Source: Onchocerca volvulus
Taxonomy: Eukaryota; Nematoda; Chromadorea; Rhabditida; Onchocercidae
Length of the DNA: 64,000 bases
NCBI GenBank assembly: GCA_000499405.2
Contig: HG738137.1
Coordinates: 12,956,121-13,020,120, forward strand
Reading direction: 5' to 3'
Shown here in pieces: positions 37,767-51,500 of the stretch. How positions within the stretch are numbered: the stretch's first letter is position 1; every line of letters starts with the position of its first letter. Made by a program: the position numbers and the translations under genes. The notes beneath the pieces were generated by a model. That model had not been told where the DNA came from. It made no database searches and worked only from the letters and a program-made list of their open reading frames with translations.

Positions 37767-40700
37767 ATGGTTGACACTATTGATATATCAAGTCTTCCAT
37801 CTGATGTACGTGAACGCCTTGCTCAGCTTGATTTGGAGTTATCAGAAGGTAAAGTATTTAGAAATATATGAAAATATATGTGAAGAAGTACATGAAATAT
37901 ATATGAAGAAAAAAGATATATGAAAAATGTTTTTATATTTATTAATAAAAAAGTTTTATTTTTCTGCCAATTTTATTCCATGTCGATGAGAATTGTTCGG
38001 TTGCTTGGTGCAACTTTTTCATGGCCGCTGCCGATGATATTGCTCTACATGAATCATCTTATACAGTAACCAAACCATTTCGTGTGTTCAGAATGTTTAA
38101 TAATCATTTGTTTTTTTTTTTTTCAGGCGACATTACGCAAAAAGGATATGATAAAAAAAGACAGTTATTATTAGGACCTTATTTGCGAACACAAAGAGAT
38201 GGTATGATTTTTTTTTTCTAAGTTAGAAAAATTTCCCGTAATTTTTCTTTTTCAAAAAAAAAAAAAAAAAAATACAAGAAAAAGAAGGAAAACGAGTTGA
38301 AATTCAGCGGAAGAGTTGTTTCTGCAACAATTAACATTAATCGAATGAGCTAAAAAATAATTGTGAAACGGAGGATATAAAGAAGTTCAGAGCTATACTA
38401 ATACGAATGTTTGTTTAGAAATCATTTGAAAATTTGACGAATGACTTTGAGTTCTTTGCAGGTAATAAAGCTGCTTCAAGTCCAAGTACAAGGGCACAAA
38501 GGAAACACCAACGGCGTCTTACGCGTGATGAATCACGTTTTCATTCTGGTATTCTTTCAGGTTAAACGCAATAGAATTGATGAAGTTTCATATAATTTTT
38601 ACTACAATAAATTTATTACTTTAACTTCACGCATGTAATATTTACTGATAATTCTGTAGCTTTTGCTGAATAAGACAAAACTTATTGCGTCGAAACCCTT
38701 CGATTAGCACGAAGATCACCTGAACGAACTGCCGTTTGTATTATTTGAAATCATATTTAAGTGTAAGACTTGTTCTTTAAGTACGACTTCAAGAATATCT
38801 AATTCCAATTAATGATTCGTCTTTGTGGGCTTATCCACTTATCTCGATTTTATTTAAAGTTGTTGTGGAGTTCTCTTCCACCATATAGGTCGACAAATAT
38901 TTATTGGCCATTGATAATCAGTGAGTTAATTGGAAAGTTTTTTTTTTCTTTTATAGTGAGCAACGTGGAACTTATTTTAAAAGTAATCACATAAGTCATA
39001 TTTAGCTTGCAGTTACATCATCTTAGAAAATATGGCATTTGAATGATTGATCTGAATAGCTTTTCAAACACATAATAATTTTATTATTATGATTTTATCA
39101 AATGTTTGGGTATTTTAATCACTTTTTTTAATTAGTAATTGGAAAATTCCAGAAATACATGCTGAAGCAGTGCAGCAAGCATTGGCCGAATATTCCGAAG
39201 GTTTGTTTCTATTGTTTTTATTATTCTCTTATTCTAATTTTGATAAAGAATAAAACTACAAAAAATAGTATAGAAAGCAAATTGCTATAAAGGCTTGAGA
39301 AATAGAAAGAGATGAAAGAGGATTGCAGGAGGAATTAATGAGTGTTGCTTTATCTAACTGATTCTTTATTTGCTACTAGTAGTATTAATAATGAAATAGA
39401 TGAAACATCTGTTCAAAATTAAAAATGAAAAAGGCAGAAAAAAAGAATATTGAAATAATAAATAATGCTTTTGTTTCAAAATCCCATAGTATTGTTTTTA
39501 ATTTTGCAGGGAAAAAAGAAAAGCCGAACATTTTGCCACCCGTGAAACGACGTGGTACTGAGACGAAACGAGAAAGACGTCGAGCATCTGGTAATTCTAC
39601 AAATATATTTTCAGTGATCTGGTTACATAAACTGCGTTATATTATGTAAATTCATAAATCGAAAAGAAGATTTATGAAAATTCATAAATCTTCTTTTCGA
39701 TTTTGAATTGTCTCCTTCACATCTTTTGCTCAATATACAAATTTTTTCGGACCTAAAATATTTAAATAGTCGAAATTTGCTATCTTTCAAGCAAATAGCT
39801 CAGTTCTTAATAACTTTGGAAATTTTATTTTATAAAAAAGATATTAAATATCAGATTGAAATGTAATTTGCTTTGATGAAATTATGATGCAGATAGCAGT
39901 TCCGAGGATGATAGCATGTTTGGTAGTACTGATCGTAGCAAGGGTACATCATCAACGTTGTCGCTAAATGAACTGCAAAAGAAGAGTTTAACAGATGACT
40001 CTCAAAAATCAGGTAGAATTTTCGTTTGTTCTTTTTACTAAAAATAAATAATGAAGAGGTTGAAAATTTTAAGTGAATGAGAAAATTTTTTTTATTATAT
40101 AAAACATAATTAATTTGATGACATAAAGTACGAGTAATGTAGCAAAAGTTTTGTTAGCATTTTTCGTGGAAAGAGTCGAATTTTTGAATTCTAAAATTTT
40201 AGATGCTTCATCTTTTGCTTTACCTCCTGATATTACAACAACTGCTGTAACAAATGGGGCTGTAGTGCGAAAGGTATTTCAAGATCGAAGAAAACAAGTA
40301 ATAATTGCAAATCAAATAGTTTGAACTTAATTATTTTCAGTGTATTTATTTGCTATTTTATTAGCTAGAAAGTGTTTGAAGTTCTGTTATTTCATGACAT
40401 AATTTATTTACAAGTCCTGTGTTTCATGATTTTAATGCATGAAGCGGTTCGCTTATAATCATTGTAAACTTCAAGAATTTTATCAACTTTTCAATATTTT
40501 AGTGAATAATGACAGAATTACTAAGCACATTTCGAACTTCTTTCTTTTGTTATTTAACATATAATTATATGTATACCAATTTACTTTCGACAAATTATTA
40601 ATACAAGGACGTTTCATATTTTCAGAAGACTAATGATGATAACTGGCAGGACAAGAAGATTATAAAGGAAAATGAGCGAGATGTCATGAAGAAAGTGACG

Positions 40701-41271
40701 GATACGGAAGAAAACTTATTGAAGAATGATGTCATTTACTCAAATGACGTTGCAGAAAGTGATGTAGCTATAACAAATATAACCAGTCAAGATTATCAGA
40801 ACGCAGTTGTGCGTAAGTTATTTTGAAGTTTCTTACATGAAGGACAGTTCGTTTATTAATCAATTTTGACGTTGATAGTGTTTTATCATGTATAGGTTTA
40901 TATTCTCTTCAATTTTTTAATAAGTGAATAATTTAAATTCAATTTTGTAATTTTTAAAAACTAGAAAATCTTTTTTAAAATTAAATAACTCAAAATTTTG
41001 TTTCTTTATTTTATACTTATAAATAGTCTATATCAGGTCACGATTGTTATTAAAACTTTTCCAAACACCCATTTGCATCCTGCCATACAGTTTTACTATC
41101 ACTAGCTCTTATGATGCATTGATTAATTGCGAATATTTTTTAATTAAAATGACTTTGTGGCGTAAATTTTTATAAGTGAATGAGAAGGATTTTAATTTAG
41201 TTTCCTCATTGTCAGCGCTGAAACCAGTCAGAGTTTCGTTGAAAATTCAACAATTAGTTCATTCATTACAG
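37767..41271 (+). CDS. dip-2: DIP2 exons 1-9: DMAP1-binding N terminus and linker
   Basis: Residues 1-269. The opening SSLPSDVRERLAQLDLELSE followed by DITQKGYDKKRQLLL is the hallmark of the DIP2 DMAP1-binding domain, and exon 4 adds EIHAEAVQQALAEYSEG. Exons 5-8 are basic then acidic and Ser-rich (RRGTETKRERRRA, SSSEDDS), a low-complexity linker that varies between species. Exon 8 is Asp/Glu/Lys-rich. Exon 9 ends in phase 0 with QQLVHSLQ, which joins RPKKKPLHEYY in exon 10, a junction conserved in vertebrate DIP2. Introns here are 240-600 bases. A perfect inverted repeat lies in intron 5. Confidence 0.93.
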
Positions 41272-41615
41272 GTAAGTCAATTTCTTAATTTGATTAAATT
41301 TTCATTTTTATCAATGATTTAATAAAATTTTGAGGAATTCAAGCGTTTAAGGGAAGATATGGTAGAAAAAAAAGTCATCATTATAAATTTATTTGTTAAC
41401 TTCTGTTCCTCCAAGTTACTTTTCTATCTATAATTTAATTTGTTGTATTTTATCAAAATTTTCAAATCTGATGGCAGTTCCTGAATTATTATGTAATACA
41501 TTAAATTTGATTAGAATATTACTGGTGTAGCAAATTATGCACTTTTGCAAATTTTTTTTGGCAACTCTGTTGGTCATTTTATTCGATAAGATTAAATTTT
41601 TTTTTCATTTTACAT

Positions 41616-41671
<56 letters not shown>

Positions 41672-42525
41672 TATATGTATATAGTAAGTATTTATTTTGT
41701 TTTTTGGTGCCTTTAAAAAATTTCAATTTTCTACTCATTGTAACGGATTGAACATTTAATAGAAAAGCCAGCATTATTTAAATGAAAGAGATGTAGTTTT
41801 GAAATGTGAAAACTTAAATATCAGATATCCAAATTTGATGCCAAGGAAAAAAATGGAGCATGATAGAATTATAAGGCAACTGAACATTTATTTTGTTCGT
41901 TTCTTATTTTTTTATTTTAATTATTTATTTTTTATTTCAAATTCTTTTTATTCTTTTTTCTATTTTTTTTTTCAAGTTAGTACGTTTTGCAAAAATAACC
42001 TTTTCAAGTAGAATTATTTATCTGAAACCAGATTTTTGTTTTCTTAGTATAGAGAGTTTAGAATTTAATAAAATTTTGCATATTGAAAAATTCTGAGAAT
42101 GAGAAATAACTTTAGTTTTATCATGTGAAACTTTTTTATTAAGATTACTAATAGAATGCTTTTATTTCAAATTTTTTCTTTTTCTCAGATGATACACTAA
42201 GAAAAATTGCTTTGTATAGAGTAATCCATCATTGGCTATCATCAAATAGAATTATTGACGTAACAGTTCAAGTTTTGACTTTTTATTACATGCAGTAACT
42301 TTTTTTTGTTTACATTTAGCGCTAAGATTTTCATCGTTAAATGATTGATCTCAAACTATTAATTTGATTTTGCCGCTTCATTTTTCTAACAAGCTGAAAC
42401 ATTTATATTATATTGACAATTTTTGCGTGGTTTTTTTTTTTTTTTCCAACGTTTATCAGTTGTCTGTATCAGTCAACGATGATCTCCACGATTTCTTCAT
42501 CTTTTTTCCATAGTTTTCTTTGATT

Positions 42526-42561
<36 letters not shown>

Positions 42562-45500
42562 AAATATGATATATATATATATACAGAAAAATATGATATA
42601 TATATATATATCATATTTTTCTGAATTTCATTACTTCACTTTGTTTGATTCATTTTCAGTTCAGAAATGAAAAACATTCTTAGAAATATTAATCTCTCAG
42701 TTTCTTTGAAAAAATTGAAATATGAAAATTGATAAAATTTTTAGAGATTTTAATTAATGTATAATTATTAGTAATAGCATAAATTGAAATTAGTAATAAA
42801 AAAAAAGGAAAAATAATTAAAAAATAAAATTAGTAATAGTTTTTTTTTTTCGTTTGCTAAAAATGCCAGATTTCTATAGAATTAATTATTCATTAAATTA
42901 AAAAAATACATGCATCGAAAATTATTGTGGTTTACTTACTAATATGCCGGTTTCTGTAGAAGTAATTTTTCATAAAATTTAAAGAAAAAAAATTATTCAT
43001 ATCCAAAATTTTTCTCATTCCATTATTCATTAATTTGTCTGTCATTTTATATAGAATCATTCATAAAATTTAAAAAAAAAAAGAAATAATTTATATTCAA
43101 AATTTTTCTCAATGCAGAGAAATATGGTGGTTTCCATAAAATTGATTATTCATAAAATTTATAAAATTATCTACATTTAAAATTTCTCTTCAGTTCATTA
43201 CTTACTGATATGTCGTTTTCTGTAGAATTATTCATAAAATTAAATATTTCTCTCGATCTTTTGATGTATAATGGATCTTGATGGAATCTTTTTGATTGAT
43301 TGTTTCTTTTTTTTTTTTTTTTTTTTTCAACTGTCCTAACTTTTTTCTATTTCACTGGAAAATCGTATGGATGACCAGGAATAATTTTTTCTTTTTTTTT
43401 TTTAAAAAAAAAAAAATCATTAAAATTAAAATAAATAAAAAAATAAAACAAAAAATTGAAAATGAATGGATTTTTATTTTATCTTTTCTATAAAATATTG
43501 AGAAGATATTGTAAATCCTATACAATATGAAAAAATTTAAAAATTACTAATTTGATTTATTTATGATTAATCCTATAGAGAATTTTTTTTTTCAAAGTTT
43601 AACAAAATTTGTCAGCTTTTCTTTGACCTTTTCCATTACTCAAAAAAAAAATCTTATTTGTTTTTTAAAATTTTATTAAATTTGTCAACTTTTTCTTCTC
43701 TCTTTTTCTTTGAACTTATCTTTATTATTCAAAAAATCTTTGAGCTATTTTATTATAAGTTTTGAAAATTATATGCGATTTCTTCCTTTTTTTTTTCTTT
43801 TTAGTTTTATTTTAGAATGAATATGTAATAGAAGTATGATAAAAATTTAACAATTTTAATATCAAAAGAATTATTAAAATTAATAAAAAAATAAATAAAT
43901 TACTACAAAATAATTTATAAAGTAAAATAACATTATAAACTTAAATAGTAACATTATAAATTTAAATAGTAATACTAAAATTACTAAAATTGATTACTAC
44001 AAAATAATTTATAAAGTAAAATAACATTATAAATTTAAATAGTAATACTAAAATTATTAAAATTGATACTATTTATCATACCAATATTATAACATTATTC
44101 ATTAATGAAATAAAACTATAGAAATAGTTTTATTTAAATAATAGCTATGCAGAGAAACTAATTTAACAAATGGTAATTGTAACAAAATGAATTATGAAAA
44201 AAAAAAAGAAAAGATAAGCAGTTTGTTGTTGTCGCTTAAATGAAATAATTTAAAACGAAAAATCGTCAAATTACAATTTACATTTTATTTTCATTTTTTT
44301 CCCTCGCTTTTTTTTTTATTTTGAAAAAAAAAATAAATAAAATAAAGGAAAAAAATATGATTAAAAAAGAAGTTGAAAACATGAAAAAAGAAATTTAAAA
44401 ATTGAAATACTTTCCAATCATCCATCCTTAGTACAAAAAAAAAGACAAATTACAATTTGCATTTTATTTAGTATATAAATTATATTCTATCACCGATCAC
44501 ATCTCGTTCTTTATCTAAAAAGATGTGCTAAAAATAGATGACTGAAGAATTTTTCAATTGTTAAATTTCTTTTTTTCTGTGTTTTCTATTCTTAATTATA
44601 TCATTGTTGTTTTTTTCTTTTTCTATTATGAAATGATGCAATTAGAAGCTACGACATGTTTTCAACATGTTGAAAATATTATTTTGTTATTTTTCATCTG
44701 TTATTTGTTGCCAATATTTGTGAGTTATTGAGGGGAACTTTTTTTTTTGTTTTAAATTCCTCTATAAATTTTTTCAATTTACCTGTAAATTATTTTTAGT
44801 AATATTATTTTTAATTTTTCGGAAATTAAAAAAAGATAAAGAAAAAAAAAATAGGAGGTGGCTGGTTCAGTATAAGGATCTAGACTTAAAATTTTTTCTT
44901 GATTGATTAATTTTACGAATTTAAACTTTTTTTTCTCTCTTTTTTTTAAATTAATTTATAGGTGCATAGAATGTTTGATCTCTTATCTTATACTATTTCT
45001 TTTTATAGCACCTTGTGATGATCCGATAGAACTCATTAGTCATTTTTTTTTTCAACGTTCTTAAAGCATTTTTTTTTTTCAATTGCTGTTACACACCGTA
45101 AATTCATCTTAGAAAAATACATTTCGAAAAGCTCGTTATTGTTGTATTGATTTCAGTCGTTGAATTCGTCTTAGATTATCGATTTTAAAATTAACGATGG
45201 TTCTATAAATGTCCTGTTTTAATTGATTACTATTGGTTAAGAAGTTTTTATTTCTTTCGACGCTATCCTTTCAACTTTTCTCATATTCAATTTCTTACTA
45301 TATGCTATTAATTATTATTACTATTGATTATTGTCGATCGACTTATTATTAATTAACTCGACTAATTAGGCATGTCTTTACTGTTGGTGAAACTTTTTCA
45401 TCCAAAGCAATCATCCGCACTTAATGCGCAACATCCGACTCATCCGTTACATTTCACACATCACGCATCTTCTTCACCACGACATGTCTTATCTAAATTT

Positions 45501-48500
45501 ATAACAAAAAATTCGAAAAAAGCACATGAAACTAACATCCGGATGGGTATCCATCGAAAATCCAGTTCATTTCCTGCTAGTAGCAAATCGGAACAATTAA
45601 GTTTAAGTGATTTTTGGAAAGGAAAATTTTCAAAATGGAAAATTTCATCTTCATCGATGAAAAATGAAAGTGATACTGAAAAATCTACATCTTTACCAAA
45701 TTCCATCGAAACAGCAGTGCTTCCTGTAAAATTGCAACAATTTTCCGAAACAGTTATGATAACGAATGATTCGGATAATTTGTCAGTGAATCATGATATC
45801 GACGAAGTAATAACGTGTTTGAATGATCATGGTAAAGTTGATGTGGCAACTGAAACAAAGCCTGGATTATTTATTGTGCAAAATAATACTGATTCATTTC
45901 TTCTAAAATCTTCTCATTCATCAGTGCATAACAATGGTACCACATGTCGTTTACAAAACGGTAAAAATGCTGAATTGGCATCTGCAGAAGCATTAAATGA
46001 AAAATGTGAAGCAGTACTGAAGTCATTACGACATTCGTTGAAAAAACATCGACCTCGAAACGCAATTTATGGTCGAACCATACTAACACAAGGTGTTTCG
46101 GTAGCTATCCGGAAATTTAATCCTCTACATTCCTACAAAAAATTATCATTGAAACGTTTCAAAGATGAGCGTAATTTTGTGGAACAGAAGTTAGATACAT
46201 TTGTTAGAATTTCGGATTTGGGTATGGGTCGAAAATTTGTCAAAGTATCTGATCTTAAATGTTGCAAATATTTCTATCGATTGCATTTAAAACAGGAATG
46301 CCGATTAATGAATTTACAGAGACCAAAGAAAAAGCCATTGCATGAATATTATAATGATGATGATGCAGAATTAGAAGGTTATTTTTTCCAAAAATTTTTA
46401 TTTTCAATCATTTTAAATGGAAAAGAAAATGAAGTTTGGGAATTTCAGTAATTACGTAAAATTTTTGATTATAATGTATTTCGAAACAGATTTTTTAAAA
46501 TTTTTTAAGAAAAAATCAAAAAAGGAGAAAGTAGACTAATAAATTTTTTGACAGAAACACAATAAAAAAAAAAAACTATCACTCTTTGAGAAAAAAGATT
46601 TTCTGAATTTTTACATTAAAATTTTAAGTTTTAGTATGTCTTTAATGATTAATTTATTCTAATTTTTTTCAAAGTGCAAAGTTAATTAATGCGAAAAAAT
46701 ATGAAATTACAGCATTAGCTAGGATTGTTGATCCATCGGCACCACGCCCAGAAGGTTCCATGATTTGTCCAGCACGTGGTGATCATGCGTCCGTATCGAC
46801 AAGTTTACCTCGTTCTCTTGATTCCGCATTACATAAATATGGTACGTCACAACCAAGAATGGTAGCTGCTGTTGTATTAGATCATTCTGCTCGACCGGCT
46901 TACTCACTTACATATGGTAAGTATTCATTAGTATCATGGAAGAAGCATTTGAAGTGATATTGCGAAGAAAAATGACTGAGAAAAATTTTACCGTATGTCG
47001 TGAATAATTTCTGAGTTCGTGAGCGATGTCGTTCAGTAGTTAATACCGCCAGTGATTCAATCGAGTCGAATTGAATTTTGTAGTAGAGTCGATGTAGATT
47101 GAATTATAGAATTGAATAGTAGATTTCACACCGAATAATACGATTTTATTTTTGAGACCGGGAAGAAGAGACACCATACGATTTTATTTTGAAGATTAGC
47201 AAGAAAAGACACTTTCTATTACTTGATACTACCAAATTTATATCTTTAAAGATGGGAGTGGTTTAATCATCGATAATTGTTGAAAACTCAAGTGAATGGG
47301 TATGTGTTATTCACGGGAAGCTGTTAAGGCTAAAAAACTATAAACATGAGAGAAGTTAAATGATTTACAACACCAGTTACATTGTTTTGCAATGAGAATT
47401 GAATATTGGAAACAATGGAAACAATTGACAGTAAAATGTAATTCCTTTGTGATTGAAAACCAAAGAAAGGAATAAACATGAGATTCCTTTATGATTGAAA
47501 ACAAAGAAAGGGATAAACATAAGAAAAGCTAAATGATTGACAACACTAGTTACATTGTTTACAATAAGAATTTAGCATTTAATAGGAGCTTCGCGATATC
47601 GAATTCGCGACACTCGTATGTTATAGTTTGCTACGATAAGATTTGTTAAGTACTATTTTTATTTCGTTAGGTTATTTTCTAATAAGAAATTTTCATTTAT
47701 TTTCAGGTAAACTTTTAACTCGTGCTACCAAAGTTGCTCATATGTTGTTAAATAAGCTTGTTCCCGGCGTAGTTGGCAAAGAAAAGATTCCATTATGCAA
47801 AAGTGGTGATCGAGTAGCTTTGGTAAATAGTTTAAAATTAATAGTTATCGATATTATTCGGTTTCATTTTATTTTAATTTTAAAATTTCCATATATTTCG
47901 GGGCAAGTTTTTAGCTAAATTCATAAGCCATATTGATAAATTGAATAATTTCAGACAGTATTAAAATTTGCAAAGTACTGGATTATTAACTCCATATAAA
48001 TGTATTCAGACAATAAATAAAGGAATTTGCCAAAATAAGAAATCATTAAAATGAAGAATTCATCAGAATTTATTGCAATCTTGAAATTTAATTAAATTTG
48101 AAATCGATACTTCTTTTCTTTTTTGTCTAGGTCTATCCGAATACGGAACCTCTTTCATTTTTGGTCGCTTTTTACGGGTGTATTCTAGCTGGAGTTATTC
48201 CAGTACCAGTCGAAGTGCCACTTACTAGACGGGTTTATTTTTCCTCTTCTCTTGCGTACTTTATATTTTTGCTTATTGTTGATGCTTTTTATTAGGCAAA
48301 TAACATATTGCTTATCATTAGCACATTTCTCCAAATTAATAGTGGTTTTAAAAATTTTTTGTTTTTTTTTTTTTTTTGTATTTTACTTAAATCATACTTT
48401 TTTTATAATAAAACGATGTATAAATTCAGGATGCGGGTATCCAACAACTTGGCTTTTTACTAGGAAGCTGTGGTGTAAAAATAGCTCTTACATCTGATGC

Positions 48501-51500
48501 GTGTTACAAAGGCCTACCAAAACGTTCATCAAGCAATCAAAATTATCCTAATTCTGCTGCTCCGTTAATACCTGGCAGTGAAATTATTGATTTCAAAGGA
48601 TGGCCACGACTTGTCTGGCTTACAACTGAACATCTGGTAAGATGTTTTGGGATTTGTTTGATTTTGCACAAAAACGTGAAAGTTTTTCATATTTTTAAGA
48701 TTTGAATAGTGTGCGTTGATAGATTTTCAGCAAATTTTTGTTTAAAAGATCATTGTAAAAGTAAGGAATTTCATGGAAAATTAGACCGGATATCAACTTT
48801 TAAGATTCATTAGTATCTAGTAATCATTTGAATGTAGCAATCTATTTCGTATTTGTATAGGAACTCGAGAGTAATTAGAAACTTCTAAGATATGACAAAT
48901 CTTGCATCGTTGTCACTATCATCAAGATCTTTTGTAATTTTAGAGACACGTTAACTCCATTTAATTTGATATCCAATCTTGATTTTCTGGAGAATTTGCG
49001 CACTAATGACTATTATAGATTATCTAAATTTATATGTTTAATTTGAGAATTTTTTTTCGGAATTCGAGAACTACTTTAAATTCTTAAAACAATTTTGATT
49101 TGTTTTGTATTCGATTGAAATATCCATCAAAGTTAAAGTTGATTAATGATTTATTAGAGATATTTCGTAAAAAAAAAAAGCAAATTGCATATATAAATTT
49201 GAGTGTAGCTTATTTTATTTAATTATTTAAAACTATTTAAAATGTAATAAATTGCTTCAAGATGCTTTAGAAAATATCTGTGATAATTTATTTTGCTTTT
49301 TACTGTGTTAATATATTTTAATTTGCAATATTTTTCTTTTATTTTTTTTGCAGAATAAGCCACCGAGAGATTGGTCATTATCACCACGAGTGACAGATGA
49401 TTCTGTTGCATACATCGAGTATACAACAGATAAAGAAGGTAGTGTAAAAGGTGTATGCATAACTCGGCAGGCTTTACTTTCGCATTGCAGGTATACTTAA
49501 TTTGGAATTTGTACGATGTAAAATAAATGTTTACTTTTTGATTTATATTTTCATGCATGCTTTTTTCAAATATTTCAATTTCACTTATTTGTTTCAGATC
49601 TTTAACAATGGCAATGAATTATTCGGAATCAGATACAATGGTATCAGTTCTTGATTTCAAACGTGAAGCAGGCTTATGGCATTCCATTTTAGCGGTACTA
49701 TTTAATTTTCTTAAAGCTTTGTTTATTTCTATTTTTCTCGTTTATTATTAGTTAAATTAATTGATTTATTTATTTGAAATATGAAATCAAATGTGAATCT
49801 CTTAGAAGCTATTGAAATTGTTGATTTCAGAGTGTATTTTCTGGTTTACGTGTTATTTTTGTTCCGTATTCATTGATGAAAATCAATCCGGCATCGTGGA
49901 TGTTGATGGTTACAAAATACCAAGGTAAAAAATTTTCTCCATCTATGAGAAAGAGTGCAGAATAAATTGCTTCATATGCAATTATATTTTCTTAATTTAT
50001 ATTTCAATTTCATTGGAAATTTTTGAAAAAGAAAGGTAAATTTGATCAAGTTTGTTTTTACGTATGCTGTTTATGTTGTGGTATTTTTTTTCATAAGTAA
50101 ATGTTAATTTTTTCTTTGTTTTAGCAAAAACAGCTTTGGTAAAATCGCGGGATTTACATTGGGGTTTATTGGCAACTCGTGATCATAAGGATATCAACTT
50201 ATCATCGCTTCATTCAATTCTTGTAGCTGATGGAGCAAACCCATGGTCACTATCATCTTGTGATCAGTTTGCTTCTGTTTTCCAATCACGTGGCTTACGA
50301 CCCGATGCAGTTTGTCCATGTGCAGGTTCTTCTGAAACTGGTACAGTATCGTTGCGAAGGTTCAGTTTATTTTTTATTCTTTATTCTTTTTCTCTTTTTA
50401 TATCGCATAAATAGTGATATGTTATAAATATGGTAATGAATATAAAAAAAAGTATCATAAATTTTATGTAATATAACTTATACCTACTAATTTTCAGCCG
50501 TTTTTAAATAAAAAATTATTTATTGTAAATTATTTTTCTCACATTTATAGTGACATATACTGCAGTAAATTTTACAGATTTGATTATTATATTGAAGTAA
50601 TATTTTCTATTTTTGTTGTAGGCCGTGTACTGATGAGAGTCTTCATAACTCGAGTCGTGGTGTGCTTTCAATGTTTGCTTTAAGTCATTCGGTAGTTCGT
50701 GTGGATCAGGAAAATTCATTAACATCATTAACTTTACAGGTAAAAATAAATATTAATTATTTTTGCTAATTTGAATTTTATTTGTTAAGGTCTTCAATCA
50801 TAAAATAGTTGCTAGTAACATGAATTTAACTCTAGGATGCTGGTCAGGTTATTACTGGTGGTGTTGTTGTTGTTGTTAAACCTACTGGACCACCACGGTT
50901 ATGTATGGCTGATGAAGTTGGTGAAATTTGTTTATATGCACACAGCACAGGTTCTGCTTATTGGGGTCTGGATGGTTTGTCGGCCAGTACTTTCAAGGTT
51001 CAAAGAATTTTCAGTTTGCTTTTCTTAATCTATGATGTGATGAATTATGCATATTAAATTAATTTCCATTTTCCTATTTTTTTTGTATGATAATTTGAAA
51101 TGAAATATTAGATTTCATTCTTTTTTCAATATTTGAATTTCCTTTTAATTCATTTTACTTTAGTTCTTCTACTGGATCTATAATTAATTTTATGCAATTA
51201 TAATTTTTTTGATTCAGAAAATTCTTTTTATCACAGGTGGAACCATTGGGTAACGATGACAGGCCACTGGGACCAGTACCATATGTTCGTAGCGGTTTGC
51301 TAGGATTTCTTGGACCGGTAATTTTTGAGTTTCTTATAAATTGAATTAATGGTCATTTTCATATATTTCAAATGATATTAAATTTCCACTGAAATTCAAA
51401 AACTTAAAAATTTTAGAATGGTTTGCTTTTTGTGGTTGGTAATCGTAATTCGCAAATGTATGTATCGGGTCGGCAACATGGTGCTGATGATCTGATTGCC

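Larger units (their letters stand above)
41272..45369. other. Largest DIP2 intron, upstream part; possible internal promoter region
   Basis: The interval between exon 9 and the long alternative exon holds no coding exon that I can support. It carries an AT microsatellite at 41616-41684, an AT-rich palindrome cluster at 42521-42623, a degenerate minisatellite at about 42870-43255, and a tandem duplication at about 43899-44070. If the exon at 45370 is a true first exon, its promoter should lie at the right-hand end, but no motif stands out. Confidence 0.5.

Noticed and set aside
38021..38221. 66-codon frame that overlaps DIP2 exon 2 and begins with its own ATG
   Set aside because: It reads through the poly-T tract and acceptor of intron 1; the conserved DMAP1-binding sequence is recovered by splicing exon 1 to 38127.
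45461..46089. Two - strand frames (81 and 72 codons) opposite the long alternative DIP2 exon
   Set aside because: They are shadows of the 359-codon + frame, which is in register with a conserved DIP2 exon.
46683..46720. Earlier acceptors for DIP2 exon 11 (CAAAG before 46675-46690 and CTAG at 46723)
   Set aside because: With the phase set by exon 10 the earlier ones run into TAA and the later one leaves the conserved frame; only 46713 keeps it.
49223..49558. 111-codon - strand frame
   Set aside because: It overlaps DIP2 exon 15 antisense and has AT-rich random composition; no homology recognised.
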